DNA of 64,000 bases from Epilithonimonas bovis DSM 19482 (lineage in GTDB: Bacteria > Bacteroidota > Bacteroidia > Flavobacteriales > Weeksellaceae): contig NZ_FTPU01000011.1 in NCBI RefSeq assembly GCF_900108115.1, positions 31,603-95,602 of the forward strand, written 5' to 3'. Below, piece by piece: positions 19,035-29,134 of the stretch; position 1 is the first letter of the stretch; every line of letters begins with the position of its first letter. Below the pieces are notes generated by a model. It had not been told where the DNA came from. It did not search any database and saw nothing but the letters and a program-made list of their open reading frames with translations. The translations under genes were made by a program, and so were the position numbers.

Positions 19035-20393
19035 ATGAATTCGCTCGTTACAAAATACAATATCCCCGGTCCGCGTTACACCTCTTATCCCACAGTTCCT
19101 TATTGGAACGAAGAAGATTTTGCAGCAGAACTTTGGAAAAATTCGGTTATCAAATCCTTTTCAGAAAGCAACGCAAAAGAAGGGATTTCCATTTATATCC
19201 ATTTGCCTTTTTGTGAGGCTTTGTGTACGTTTTGTGCCTGTCATAAGAGGATTACAAAACAGCATTCTGTAGAAGTTCCTTATCTGGAAAGTGTCCTGAA
19301 AGAATGGAAATTGTACCTTGAATTATTCGATGAAAAACCAAAACTGAAAGAACTTCATTTGGGAGGCGGAACACCAACTTTTTTTTCTCCGGGAAACCTG
19401 AAAACGCTTCTTCAGGGGATTTTTGATACTGTAGAAATTGCAGATGAACAGGAATTCAGTTTCGAAGGGCACCCTAATAATACCACAAAGGAACATTTGC
19501 AGACTTTATTTGATTTAGGTTTCAGGAGGGTGAGTTTTGGCGTTCAGGATTATGACCCCAAAGTTCAGAAAGCCATTAACCGGATTCAGCCTTTTGAAAA
19601 TGTGAAAAACGTGACAGAGTGGGCAAGGGAAATCGGATATAAAGGCGTGAGCCACGATTTGGTTTTCGGATTGCCGCATCAGACCTGGGAAGCAATGGAA
19701 TTTACCATCCGAAAAACCCTGGAACTGAAACCAGACCGATTGGCGTTTTACTCATATGCGCACGTGCCTTGGGTAAAAGGCGTTGGGCAAAGAGGTTTTG
19801 ATGAAAATGATTTGCCAAGCGGAGATGAGAAAAGGCGACTTTATGAGGATGGGAAAAAATTGTTAGAAGATCTCGGTTATATAGAAATAGGGATGGATCA
19901 TTTTGCGTTGGAACACGACGACCTTTATCAATCCCTGATCCAGAAAAAACTGCACCGCAACTTTATGGGCTATACCTCCAGCAAAACGCAACTGATGGTT
20001 GGTTTGGGTATGTCAGCAATTTCGGACTCTTGGTATGCTTTTGCACAGAATGTAAAAACGGTGGAAGAATATCAAAAGGTTGTAGAAGAAGGCAAGATTC
20101 CCGTATTCCGGGGGCATATTTTGGATGAAGAGGATCTGATTGTGAGAAGGCATATTCTCGACCTGATGTGCCAATTGGAGACAAGCTGGGATTTGCAAAA
20201 TTCTTTCCCTGAACTGGAAAATTCTCTGGAAAAACTGAAAGAAATGGAATCTGACGGTTTGGTAGAAATTTCAGACAATCAAATTAAAATTACCGAAAAA
20301 GGACGCGCTTTTACCAGAAATGTCGCAATGGTTTTTGATCTCAGAATGATGAGAAACAAACCGGAAACCCGGATTTTCTCGATGACGATTTAG
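19035..20393 (+). CDS. hemN: Oxygen-independent coproporphyrinogen III oxidase
   Basis: A 452-residue radical SAM enzyme converting coproporphyrinogen III to protoporphyrinogen IX without oxygen. The start region NIPGPRYTSYPTVPYW is typical. The 4Fe-4S ligands are Cys60, Cys64 and Cys67 (CEALCTFC), followed by Cys69. GGGTPTFF and the HemN C-terminal domain (YIEIGMDHFAL, NFMGYTS) are present. It is monocistronic. Confidence 0.94.
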   Translation: MNSLVTKYNIPGPRYTSYPTVPYWNEEDFAAELWKNSVIKSFSESNAKEGISIYIHLPFCEALCTFCACHKRITKQHSVEVPYLESVLKEWKLYLELFDEKPKLKELHLGGGTPTFFSPGNLKTLLQGIFDTVEIADEQEFSFEGHPNNTTKEHLQTLFDLGFRRVSFGVQDYDPKVQKAINRIQPFENVKNVTEWAREIGYKGVSHDLVFGLPHQTWEAMEFTIRKTLELKPDRLAFYSYAHVPWVKGVGQRGFDENDLPSGDEKRRLYEDGKKLLEDLGYIEIGMDHFALEHDDLYQSLIQKKLHRNFMGYTSSKTQLMVGLGMSAISDSWYAFAQNVKTVEEYQKVVEEGKIPVFRGHILDEEDLIVRRHILDLMCQLETSWDLQNSFPELENSLEKLKEMESDGLVEISDNQIKITEKGRAFTRNVAMVFDLRMMRNKPETRIFSMTI

Positions 20394-20465
20394 GGAGAAT
20401 TTGAGATAATAGAGAAAAGATGATAGACTTTTGATTCTGTTCTTAAAATAAAAAAATATTCACTT

Positions 20466-20511
20466 TGTCATTCTGAAAGAATCTAAACTCTAAGATTCCT
20501 GCGGAATGACA
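20466..20511. repeat. Intergenic hairpin between hemN and hydrolase
   Basis: TGTCATTC (20466-20473) pairs with GAATGACA (20504-20511), and an inner AGAATCT/AGATTC pairing extends it. It ends in AATTTTAATTTTT, so it may serve as a hemN terminator. A related string (TCATTCTGAGCGG) lies after dnaN at about 15644. Confidence 0.5.
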
Positions 20512-20539
20512 ATTTTAATTTTTAAACAATTCTTTTACT

Positions 20540-21370
20540 ATGGATTTAATCAAACATAAAAATATTGTTCTAAAAAGTTTCAGGGAATTTTTAGCAGATG
20601 CTATTTTTCCTGAATCTGACGAGAAACTGCCGTTGATTATTTTTGTCCACGGCTACAAAGGTTACAAAGATTGGGGCGCCTGGGAACTGATGGGAGAGAA
20701 GCTGGCCAAAGCCGGATTTTATTTTGTTAAATTCAATTTTTCTCATAACGGAACTACGATTGAGAATCCGAAAGAATTTGCAGATCTGGAAGCGTTTGGA
20801 CAGAATAATTATTCCAAAGAATTGGATGATCTGGAGGTGGTTATCAATCATTTCAAAAATCAGAAAGAAGTAGATCCTGATGAAGTTATTTTGCTGGGAC
20901 ACAGCCGTGGCGGCGGAATTTCGGTTATCAAAGCTTCTGAAAATAAATCAATTTCTAAATTGATTACGTTAGCCAGCGTTTCTACACTTGACCGGTTTCC
21001 GAAAGATGAAGCTTTTGAAAACTGGAAAAAAGAAGGTGTTTATTTTGTAGAAAATGCCAGGACTCATCAAAATATGCCTCATTATTTCCAGTTCTACCAG
21101 GATTTTGAAAATAATAAAGAGAGATTGGATGTAGAAAAAGCCTGCGTAAAATTGGATATCCCGGCCTTGTTTATTCATGGTACTAAGGATGAGTCCGTGA
21201 AACCGGAGCATTCTGAAAATCTTCACAGATGGACAAAAGCTTCTCAAATCAAATGGATTGAAAATGCAAACCATACATTTGGTGCAAAAGAGCCGTGGGA
21301 CGATAAAGAGCTGCCTATAGGTTTGGAACTTGCAACAGAAAGAATCATTAATTTTATCAAAAAAAATTGA
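20540..21370 (+). CDS. Alpha/beta hydrolase (dienelactone-hydrolase-like)
   Basis: A 276-residue cytoplasmic hydrolase. An oxyanion-side HGYKGYKDWG motif is followed by the nucleophile elbow GHSRGGG (Ser122), the Asp in FIHGTKDESV and the His in NANHTFGAKEPW. Such proteins cleave esters or lactones; the actual substrate cannot be told. It is a single gene ahead of dps, which lies 95 bp downstream. Confidence 0.8.
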   Translation: MDLIKHKNIVLKSFREFLADAIFPESDEKLPLIIFVHGYKGYKDWGAWELMGEKLAKAGFYFVKFNFSHNGTTIENPKEFADLEAFGQNNYSKELDDLEVVINHFKNQKEVDPDEVILLGHSRGGGISVIKASENKSISKLITLASVSTLDRFPKDEAFENWKKEGVYFVENARTHQNMPHYFQFYQDFENNKERLDVEKACVKLDIPALFIHGTKDESVKPEHSENLHRWTKASQIKWIENANHTFGAKEPWDDKELPIGLELATERIINFIKKN

Positions 21371-21465
21371 TAGTTTTATTAAATCTTTTTGTTAAGATTT
21401 TGTAATATTCAATTGGTAGTTTGGTTTAGTTTTTGTGGTTATTAGTTTATTAAATATTATAAATT

Positions 21466-21936
21466 ATGAAAGCACAAATAGGTCTAGAACCCAAAAAAGC
21501 AGAGTCTATCTCAGAAGTTTTATCATCTCTTTTAGCAGATGAATTTGTATTGTATGCCAAAACAAGGAATGCACACTGGAACGTGCAGGGACCAGATTTC
21601 CACACCGTTCATTTGTATTTTGAAACCTTGTATCATGAGTTGGAAACGTATATAGATGATGTTGCAGAGAGAATCAGGCAAATTGGTCATTACGCACCAG
21701 CCACATTGCAGGAATATCTTGAATTGACCCACCTTACTGAGCAGCGTATTGAGAAAAATGACAGCCTTAGCTTTATAAAAGATTTACTTTCTGATCACGA
21801 AGCCATCATTATTTTCTTAAGAGAGAATATCGATAAAATCGAAGAAGAATATGACTTTGGTACAAGTGATTTCTTGACAACCCTTATGGAAAAACATGAG
21901 AAAACAGCCTGGATGCTGAGATCTCATTTAAAATAA
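21466..21936 (+). CDS. dps: Dps family DNA-protection/ferritin-like protein
   Basis: A 156-residue four-helix ferritin-like protein that forms a 12-mer, oxidises and stores iron and protects DNA during starvation and peroxide stress. The inter-subunit ferroxidase ligands are in NAHWNVQGPDFHTVHLYFE and ELETYIDDVAERI. The length is typical. It ends in a strong terminator and is convergent with a small secreted protein gene. Confidence 0.93.
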   Translation: MKAQIGLEPKKAESISEVLSSLLADEFVLYAKTRNAHWNVQGPDFHTVHLYFETLYHELETYIDDVAERIRQIGHYAPATLQEYLELTHLTEQRIEKNDSLSFIKDLLSDHEAIIIFLRENIDKIEEEYDFGTSDFLTTLMEKHEKTAWMLRSHLK

Positions 21937-21960
21937 TCAGTTGTAGAATTACAAAAATAA

Positions 21961-21990
21961 GGCTGCCCGTTATTGGGCAGCCTTTTGTTT
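21961..21990 (+). terminator. Terminator after dps
   Basis: An 8-bp GC-rich stem (21961-21968 with 21975-21982), a 6-nt loop and TTTTGTTTTG. Confidence 0.88.
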
Positions 21991-21992
21991 TG

Positions 21993-22457
21993 CTATTTTT
22001 TCTTTATAATGTTATTATTTTCTATCCATCGTTTTTTGCTGTTGATATCGGTAAGGTACCAGATATCATTAGCTTTCATAATATAAAGGTTGTATACCAG
22101 CGGACGCACGATTTTTTTACCTTCCAATAGGTCAGCTCTTACAGATATTGCATTTCTCTTGCGGACGAAGTCACCTGTGAAGATGTTAGAATAAGATTTT
22201 CCGGTTTCTTTGTCATCAATCAACTCAATTAATGTCAACGTATTATCGGCATTGAATTCTAAAATATGACGCTCACTGTGATCTTCAAAATCTTCTATCA
22301 GTACAAATTTTTTGTTGTTAATAGTGTAGCCGGATGCGTCAATCATTTTTGCATGCTTAGCTTCTATTTTCTGAAGAAGATCATTAATTGCTGAGTAACT
22401 CTGCGCGTTAAAAAAGGACGCAGATATAATCCCAGTCAGAATAAATAATTTTTTCAT
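21993..22457 (-). CDS. Secreted protein of unknown function
   Basis: A 154-residue protein with a clear signal peptide (MKKLFILTGIISASFFNAQS, cleavage near residue 19). The mature part alternates helix and strand (INDLLQKIEAKHAKMID, FVLIEDFEDHSERHILEF) and ends with basic residues. I do not recognise a family. It stands alone, convergent with dps and divergent from queD. Confidence 0.7.
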   Translation of the reverse strand: MKKLFILTGIISASFFNAQSYSAINDLLQKIEAKHAKMIDASGYTINNKKFVLIEDFEDHSERHILEFNADNTLTLIELIDDKETGKSYSNIFTGDFVRKRNAISVRADLLEGKKIVRPLVYNLYIMKANDIWYLTDINSKKRWIENNNIIKKK

Positions 22458-22541
22458 TTGTATGTGTATTGGTTACAAATTAAGCTAATGTAAAATTCAT
22501 ATACAAATCTTTGATCAAAAAATAGAGATCGGTTTTTTAAT

Positions 22542-22549
22542 TATCTTTG
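22542..22549 (+). promoter_or_regulatory. Promoter -7 box of queD
   Basis: TATCTTTG ends 4 nt before the ATG at 22554, again implying an almost leaderless transcript. Confidence 0.62.
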
Positions 22550-22553
22550 CAGG

Positions 22554-23000
22554 ATGATTAGAATTACAAAAATTTTCACTTTCGAAACAGCTCATGTTCT
22601 TTATAATTATGATGGTAAATGTAAAAATATGCACGGCCATTCTTACAAATTATTTGTAACAGTCAAGGGGAATCCTATTAATAATCTGGATGATCATAAA
22701 AATGGGATGGTAGTGGATTTCGGTGAGATTAAGGATATTGTGAAAAAAGAAGTGGTAGATGTTTGGGATCATGCAGTCCTGGTGAATGGCAACTCTCCTC
22801 ATAAGATTTTGGGTGAGAATCTGCAAAGTGCCGGCCACAAAGTCATTTTTTGCGATTACCAGCCAACCTGCGAAAATATGCTCTATGATATTGCAGCCAA
22901 AATCAAATCCAATTTATCGGGAAATATTGAACTGGCTTATCTTAAACTCCATGAGACCGAAAATTCTTATGGTGAGTGGCTTGCCGAGGAAAATCCTTAA
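22554..23000 (+). CDS. queD: 6-carboxy-5,6,7,8-tetrahydropterin synthase
   Basis: A 148-residue T-fold enzyme of the queuosine/pterin pathway. The zinc ligands are His14 and the HGH pair His27/His29, with catalytic Cys23 in GKCKNMHGHSY. Conserved DFGEIKD and PTCENM blocks follow, and HETENSYGEW at the end carries the pterin-anchoring Glu. Other queuosine genes are not nearby, so a pyruvoyl-tetrahydropterin synthase-type role cannot be fully excluded, but the Cys-x3-HGH spacing favours QueD. Confidence 0.88.
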   Translation: MIRITKIFTFETAHVLYNYDGKCKNMHGHSYKLFVTVKGNPINNLDDHKNGMVVDFGEIKDIVKKEVVDVWDHAVLVNGNSPHKILGENLQSAGHKVIFCDYQPTCENMLYDIAAKIKSNLSGNIELAYLKLHETENSYGEWLAEENP

Positions 23001-23022
23001 AATCATACTTTTTATGAAATAA

Positions 23023-23057
23023 AAAAACCGTTCTAAAAGTAGAACGGTTTTTCTTTA
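23023..23057. terminator. Bidirectional terminator between queD and groL
   Basis: A 12-bp stem (23023-23034 with 23041-23052) with an A-rich left arm and T-rich right arm, so it can stop transcripts from both convergent genes. Confidence 0.88.
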
Positions 23058-23078
23058 TTTGTTTCGGTTGATGCTCGA

Positions 23079-24758
<1,680 letters not shown>

Positions 24759-24805
24759 TTAATAAAAAGTCCTTAATACTTTTTACATTTTACTTTTTAC
24801 AAATT

Positions 24806-25084
24806 TTACCCAATTATTCCTAAAAGGTCTCCTTCTTTTACAATTAAATAATCTTTGCCTTCAAATTTTAGTTCAGTTCCGGAGTATTTTCCATAAAGAA
24901 CTTTGTCACCCACTTTTACAGTTGTAGGCTCATCTTTTTTACCGGGACCTACTGCTACTACGGTACCTTCTTGTGGTTTTTCTTTTGCGGTATCAGGGAT
25001 AATAATTCCTGATGCTGTTTTAGTCTCAGCCGGAGTTGGTTCTACAAGAACTCGGTCTGCTAATGGTTTAAAATTTACTGACAT
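24806..25084 (-). CDS. groS: Co-chaperonin GroES
   Basis: A 92-residue lid protein for GroEL. The core [15 protein letters not shown] and the mobile loop [16 protein letters not shown] are present, as are GKYSGTE and the C-terminal [13 protein letters not shown]. It is the first gene of the groESL operon. Confidence 0.97.
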   Translation of the reverse strand: MSVNFKPLADRVLVEPTPAETKTASGIIIPDTAKEKPQEGTVVAVGPGKKDEPTTVKVGDKVLYGKYSGTELKFEGKDYLIVKEGDLLGIIG

Positions 25085-25136
25085 AATTATATATTATTTT
25101 TTTATAGTTATTCTGTCTCTATATTCTCCAACAATG

Positions 25137-25218
25137 TGCCAAATAGGATGCAGGTTAGAAGTTGTAACTCAGAAGATAGATTTGGCAGTTTTTTATTTGA
25201 TGGACTGAAATTTTGGCA
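25137..25218 (-). promoter_or_regulatory. Repeated TGCCAAA motifs upstream of groS
   Basis: TGCCAAAT at 25137-25144, ATTTGGCA at 25180-25187 and TTTGGCA at 25212-25218 surround the presumed groESL promoter region. The first two form an inverted pair 35 nt apart. They might be regulator sites for heat control, but I know of no matching factor. Confidence 0.3.
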
Positions 25219-25224
25219 GAAAAT

Positions 25225-26232
25225 TTACTTTTTGAACCACAGGTTTTCTCCGTCCAATAGTAATGGCGTTTCAAAATTATTGGTAAACAATCCTCCGGTT
25301 CCCAATCCTTGTGGCATCGGACTATTTTTAGTGTAAGTATATTGAGCAATAGCATTGAGCCCAATATTACTTTCCAAAGCCGATGTAATCCACCAACCGA
25401 TGTTTTGTTTTTCTGCTAAATCAGTCCATTCATCAGCGCCTGAAAATCCACCGATTAAACTAGGTTTTAAAATAATATATTGAGGATTGATTTCTCTGAG
25501 AAGATCTTTTTTAGATTCAAAATTCAGAACACCGATTAGTTCCTCGTCCAAAGCAATTGGAGTAGGAGTGGTTCTGCAAAGTTCAGCCATAGCTTTCCAA
25601 TTGCCGGCTTGTATGGGTTGTTCGATAGAGTGAATGTCTAATTCTGCTAATTCCTGCAAAACAACTTTGGCTTGCTTTGGAGAAAATGCGCCGTTTGCAT
25701 CTACACGAAGCTCGATTTTTTCTTTCGGGAATTTTTGTCTTAAAGATTTGATGACTTCTTTTTCGGAATTCCAATCAACGCCAATTTTCAGTTTGATGCA
25801 GGAAAATTCTAAGTCTAACTTTTCCTCAATCTGAGAGTGCATATAGTCTGCATCTCCCATCCAGATTAATCCATTAATTTTGATAGAATCTTTTCCTTCT
25901 GTAAAATCGCTTGGGAAATAGAGTTCTCCTTGATGTTCAAGATTGAGCAAAGCTTGTTCGATACCAAAAATGATAGAAGGATGGTTAATTAATTCTTCTT
26001 TTAGTTCTTCCAAAGTTAAATTGATATTACGACAAGCCCATTCCAAAGCTGCTTCATAATCATCATCGTCATCAAAACTCAATCCGCGGAAAAGAGCGCA
26101 TTCGCCAATTCCCTTTTTGTCATCTTCAAATATTTCTATAAAATAAGTTTCTTTTGTATTGAGAACGCCTCTGGAAGTTCCGCTTGGACGTTTGAAATTA
26201 AGTATATATTGATTAAATGTTGCAGTCTTCAT
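25225..26232 (-). CDS. menC: o-Succinylbenzoate synthase (enolase superfamily)
   Basis: A 335-residue enzyme of menaquinone synthesis. The ATG at 26230-26232 is preferred because it gives MKTATFNQYILNFKRPSGTSRG, the family start; an upstream in-frame ATG adds 9 residues. The enolase-superfamily catalytic parts are present: KLKIG with the base Lys, RVDANGAF (Asp), SIEQPI (Glu), ALDEE (Asp/Glu) and LKPSLIGG (Lys), then SALESNIGLNAIAQ. A dipeptide-epimerase role is possible for this superfamily, but the TSALESNIG block fits MenC better. Confidence 0.85.
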   Translation of the reverse strand: MKTATFNQYILNFKRPSGTSRGVLNTKETYFIEIFEDDKKGIGECALFRGLSFDDDDDYEAALEWACRNINLTLEELKEELINHPSIIFGIEQALLNLEHQGELYFPSDFTEGKDSIKINGLIWMGDADYMHSQIEEKLDLEFSCIKLKIGVDWNSEKEVIKSLRQKFPKEKIELRVDANGAFSPKQAKVVLQELAELDIHSIEQPIQAGNWKAMAELCRTTPTPIALDEELIGVLNFESKKDLLREINPQYIILKPSLIGGFSGADEWTDLAEKQNIGWWITSALESNIGLNAIAQYTYTKNSPMPQGLGTGGLFTNNFETPLLLDGENLWFKK

Positions 26233-26293
26233 CCTGCAAAAATAAGAAAAGACCGGCAAAACGGTCTTTAATATGATTCAAATTGGAGAATTT

Positions 26294-26626
26294 TTAATTC
26301 TTTTTCTTCATCCTTCTGTTAACTATTTCCCAAAAATAATGGACTTGGTCTGGATCTACCAATTTTGCAACATTATTAACATAAACATTGCATAAACTAT
26401 CTTTTTTTTGCTGATAATTAATAAAGCTAATTGATCCATCCTGAAGTTTGAGTCTTTCTTTTTGATCTCTGTTTTTTTGACTCAAAATTTTAAGATCGAT
26501 ATTTAACTGATCGCTCAGTATTTCATACTTGATTTTATTCTCACGAGAAAAAGTAACCTTCGGTCCGAATTGAGCAAACGCTAAAACCGAATTTAAAAAT
26601 AATAATAAAAAGCAGGTTTTTTTCAA
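26294..26626 (-). CDS. Small secreted protein of unknown function
   Basis: A 110-residue protein with a signal peptide (residues 1-18, ending AFAQ) and a charged helical mature part (LKILSQKNRDQKERLKL) ending in RRMKKKN. No family is recognised. The gene starts 4 bp after the end of fbp, so the two are probably co-transcribed, but a functional link is not evident. Confidence 0.65.
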   Translation of the reverse strand: MKKTCFLLLFLNSVLAFAQFGPKVTFSRENKIKYEILSDQLNIDLKILSQKNRDQKERLKLQDGSISFINYQQKKDSLCNVYVNNVAKLVDPDQVHYFWEIVNRRMKKKN

Positions 26627-26629
26627 AAC

Positions 26630-27649
26630 TTAATTTTTATCCACGGCTTTTGCCATAAATTCTTCTGCCTTGGTTACCATAGCAGCACTTCCGCAGAAAA
26701 AAGGAACGCGCTGGTGGAGTTCGGTCGGTTCAATCTCCATAATCCTCCGGTAGCCGTCACTGCATTTGCCACCGGCCTGTTCTGCTAAAAAAGCCATAGG
26801 ATTACATTCATAAAGCAACCTCAGTTTTCCGTTTGGCGATTGTGATGTAGAAGGGTAGATGTAGATGCCGCCTTTCAGCATATTCCGGTGAAAATCAGAT
26901 ACCAATGAGCCAATATAGCGCGAGGTGTAAGGTCTGTCATCCTCTTCTTCCTGGCAATATTTGATATAATCTTTTACACCTTGCGGAAATTTGATATAAT
27001 TGCCCTCGTTAATGGAATAAATCTTACCTAAAGTCGGGATTTTAATATCTTTATGAGATAAATAATAGGTGCCGATTGACGGATCCAGCGTAAAACCATT
27101 GACGCCATTGCCCGTGGTGTAAACAATCATTGTAGAAGAGCCATACACCACATAGCCCGCTGCTACCTGGTTAATTCCTTTTTGGAGAAAATCCTCCAGC
27201 TGTACCGGCGAGCCGGGATTGCTAACGCGCCTGTAGATCGAAAAAATTGTCCCTACTGATACATTAACGTCAATATTAGAAGAGCCGTCTAACGGATCTA
27301 TCAGGACCACATATTTGCTAAGGTGGGCATTGCCAGTGCATTTGATCTCAATAAAATCATCATTTTCTTCTGATGCAATGCCGCAGACAACTTCGCGTTG
27401 AGAAAGTGCGGCAATAAAAATATCGTTGGCCAAAACATCCAGTTTCTGCTGCTCTTCGCCCTGTATGTTCTCTTTCCCGACTTTCCCTATAATATCAGCA
27501 ATACCGGCCTTGTTTACCTCACGGTTTACAATTTTTGAAGCAATCCGGATAGAGCTTATAAGCCTGGATAATTCTCCGGTTGAGTATTGGAAATCATCCT
27601 GTTTTTCTATGATAAATTCGCCTAAAGTTTGTAATGCTTGTCCTGACAT
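26630..27649 (-). CDS. fbp: Class I fructose-1,6-bisphosphatase
   Basis: A 339-residue gluconeogenic enzyme removing the C1 phosphate of fructose 1,6-bisphosphate. The metal-site motif [19 protein letters not shown] is clear, as is the active-site region [32 protein letters not shown] and GGKCSDG. The length is typical of the class. It is first in a short operon with the 110-residue secreted protein. Confidence 0.95.
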   Translation of the reverse strand: MSGQALQTLGEFIIEKQDDFQYSTGELSRLISSIRIASKIVNREVNKAGIADIIGKVGKENIQGEEQQKLDVLANDIFIAALSQREVVCGIASEENDDFIEIKCTGNAHLSKYVVLIDPLDGSSNIDVNVSVGTIFSIYRRVSNPGSPVQLEDFLQKGINQVAAGYVVYGSSTMIVYTTGNGVNGFTLDPSIGTYYLSHKDIKIPTLGKIYSINEGNYIKFPQGVKDYIKYCQEEEDDRPYTSRYIGSLVSDFHRNMLKGGIYIYPSTSQSPNGKLRLLYECNPMAFLAEQAGGKCSDGYRRIMEIEPTELHQRVPFFCGSAAMVTKAEEFMAKAVDKN

Positions 27650-27670
27650 TTTATAATTTTTAGTGGTTTA

Positions 27671-27678
27671 CAAATCTA
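27671..27678 (-). promoter_or_regulatory. Promoter -7 box of fbp
   Basis: TAGATTTG on the minus strand, 21 nt before the fbp ATG. Confidence 0.6.
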
Positions 27679-27888
27679 AATTTTTTTTTGATTTGACCAT
27701 ACAGAATTGTTATGTAATTAATGATAATTGTAAAAAGATGATTAATATCGTTTTAATTTAAAAAAAAATGGTTTGCAGAATCCAGCTTTCATAATTCAAC
27801 CATTATTAATATTTTTGAATCCCGAATTAAAATCAATTTAAACATTATTTTAATTATGAGTAATATTGGACCTAACAACTGAATCTAA

Positions 27889-29127
27889 ATGAAAATCTAC
27901 AAATTTGGTGGTGCATCGGTAAAAGATGCCGAAAGTGTGAAAAATGTAGCGCTGGTGCTTGAGTCACAGGGCTTTGAGAAATGCCTGCTCGTGGTGTCTG
28001 CCATGGGGAAAACTACCAACGCTTTGGAAAAAGTGGTGGAATATTACTTTAAAAAGCAGGATTACCAGGCAGAAATTAGCCTGATAAAAGACAATCACAT
28101 CGCTATTGCCAAAGGTTTATTTTCCGACGACCATGCTGTTTTTGGTGAGATTTCTTTGTTTTTTGATGACATTGATTCTTTTTTAAGGCGCAATAAGTCT
28201 CCTAACTACAACTTTGTCTATGATCAGGTGGTAAGTTGCGGAGAGATGATCTCTTCTAAAATATTGAGTGAATACCTTAATGATATTCAGTTTTTCAATC
28301 ATTGGCTGGATGCCCGGGATTATATTAAAACCGACAGCACCTACCGAGAAGGAACGGTCAACTGGCAGGAGACGGAGCAGAATATCGCCAAGCTGGATAA
28401 AATCAACTGCTATGTTACGCAGGGTTTTATAGGATCTGAGGCTAATAACTTTACCGTAACATTGGGTAGGGAAGGCTCTGATTATACAGCTGCTATTTTT
28501 GCCTATTGCCTGAATGCAGACGAAATGACCATCTGGAAAGATGTTCCGGGTGTAATGACCGGCGATCCCAGAAAGTTTGATAATGTAGAACTTTTAACAC
28601 ATATTTCTTACGAAGAGGCGATAGAGATGGCTTATTACGGGGCATCGGTAATTCACCCAAAAACATTGCAGCCACTTAAACAAAAACATATCCCGTTTTA
28701 TGTAAAATCTTTCTTAGAACCACAAAAACCAGGAACCAAAGTTGGTATTTCTCCTGATAATGAGTTGGTGGAAAGTTATATCCTCAAAGAAAACCAAACA
28801 CTGCTGAATGTAGAGACCAGGGACTTTTCTTTCATTGCAGAAGATCACATGAGTCTTATTTTTACATTGCTGGCCAAATACAAGATAAAAGTGTCACTGA
28901 TGCAGAATTCTGCCATCTCTTTAGCTCTGTGCCTGGAAGACAAATTTGGACATGCCAACGGTCTTAATGAGGAATTGCAGCAAAGCTTTATTACACAAAT
29001 GACCAAAAATGTGTCATTATTTACCGTGAGAAATGTGGAGCTTGACAACATGGACCGTTTCTACAAAGATAAAAAAGTATTGCTGGAGCAGATTTCCAAG
29101 AGAACTTTACAAATGGTAACCATGTAA
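27889..29127 (+). CDS. Aspartate kinase (monofunctional)
   Basis: A 412-residue amino-acid kinase phosphorylating aspartate for lysine, threonine and methionine synthesis. It has the N-terminal KFGGASVKD motif, TLGREGSDYTAA in the nucleotide region, WKDVPGVMTGDPRK, and a C-terminal regulatory ACT-type region (FSFIAEDHMSLIFTLLAKYKIKVSLMQNS). The homoserine dehydrogenase domain of ThrA-type proteins is absent. It is followed 7 bp later by the acyltransferase gene, so the two probably share a transcript. Confidence 0.9.
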   Translation: MKIYKFGGASVKDAESVKNVALVLESQGFEKCLLVVSAMGKTTNALEKVVEYYFKKQDYQAEISLIKDNHIAIAKGLFSDDHAVFGEISLFFDDIDSFLRRNKSPNYNFVYDQVVSCGEMISSKILSEYLNDIQFFNHWLDARDYIKTDSTYREGTVNWQETEQNIAKLDKINCYVTQGFIGSEANNFTVTLGREGSDYTAAIFAYCLNADEMTIWKDVPGVMTGDPRKFDNVELLTHISYEEAIEMAYYGASVIHPKTLQPLKQKHIPFYVKSFLEPQKPGTKVGISPDNELVESYILKENQTLLNVETRDFSFIAEDHMSLIFTLLAKYKIKVSLMQNSAISLALCLEDKFGHANGLNEELQQSFITQMTKNVSLFTVRNVELDNMDRFYKDKKVLLEQISKRTLQMVTM

Positions 29128-29134
29128 AAAAACT

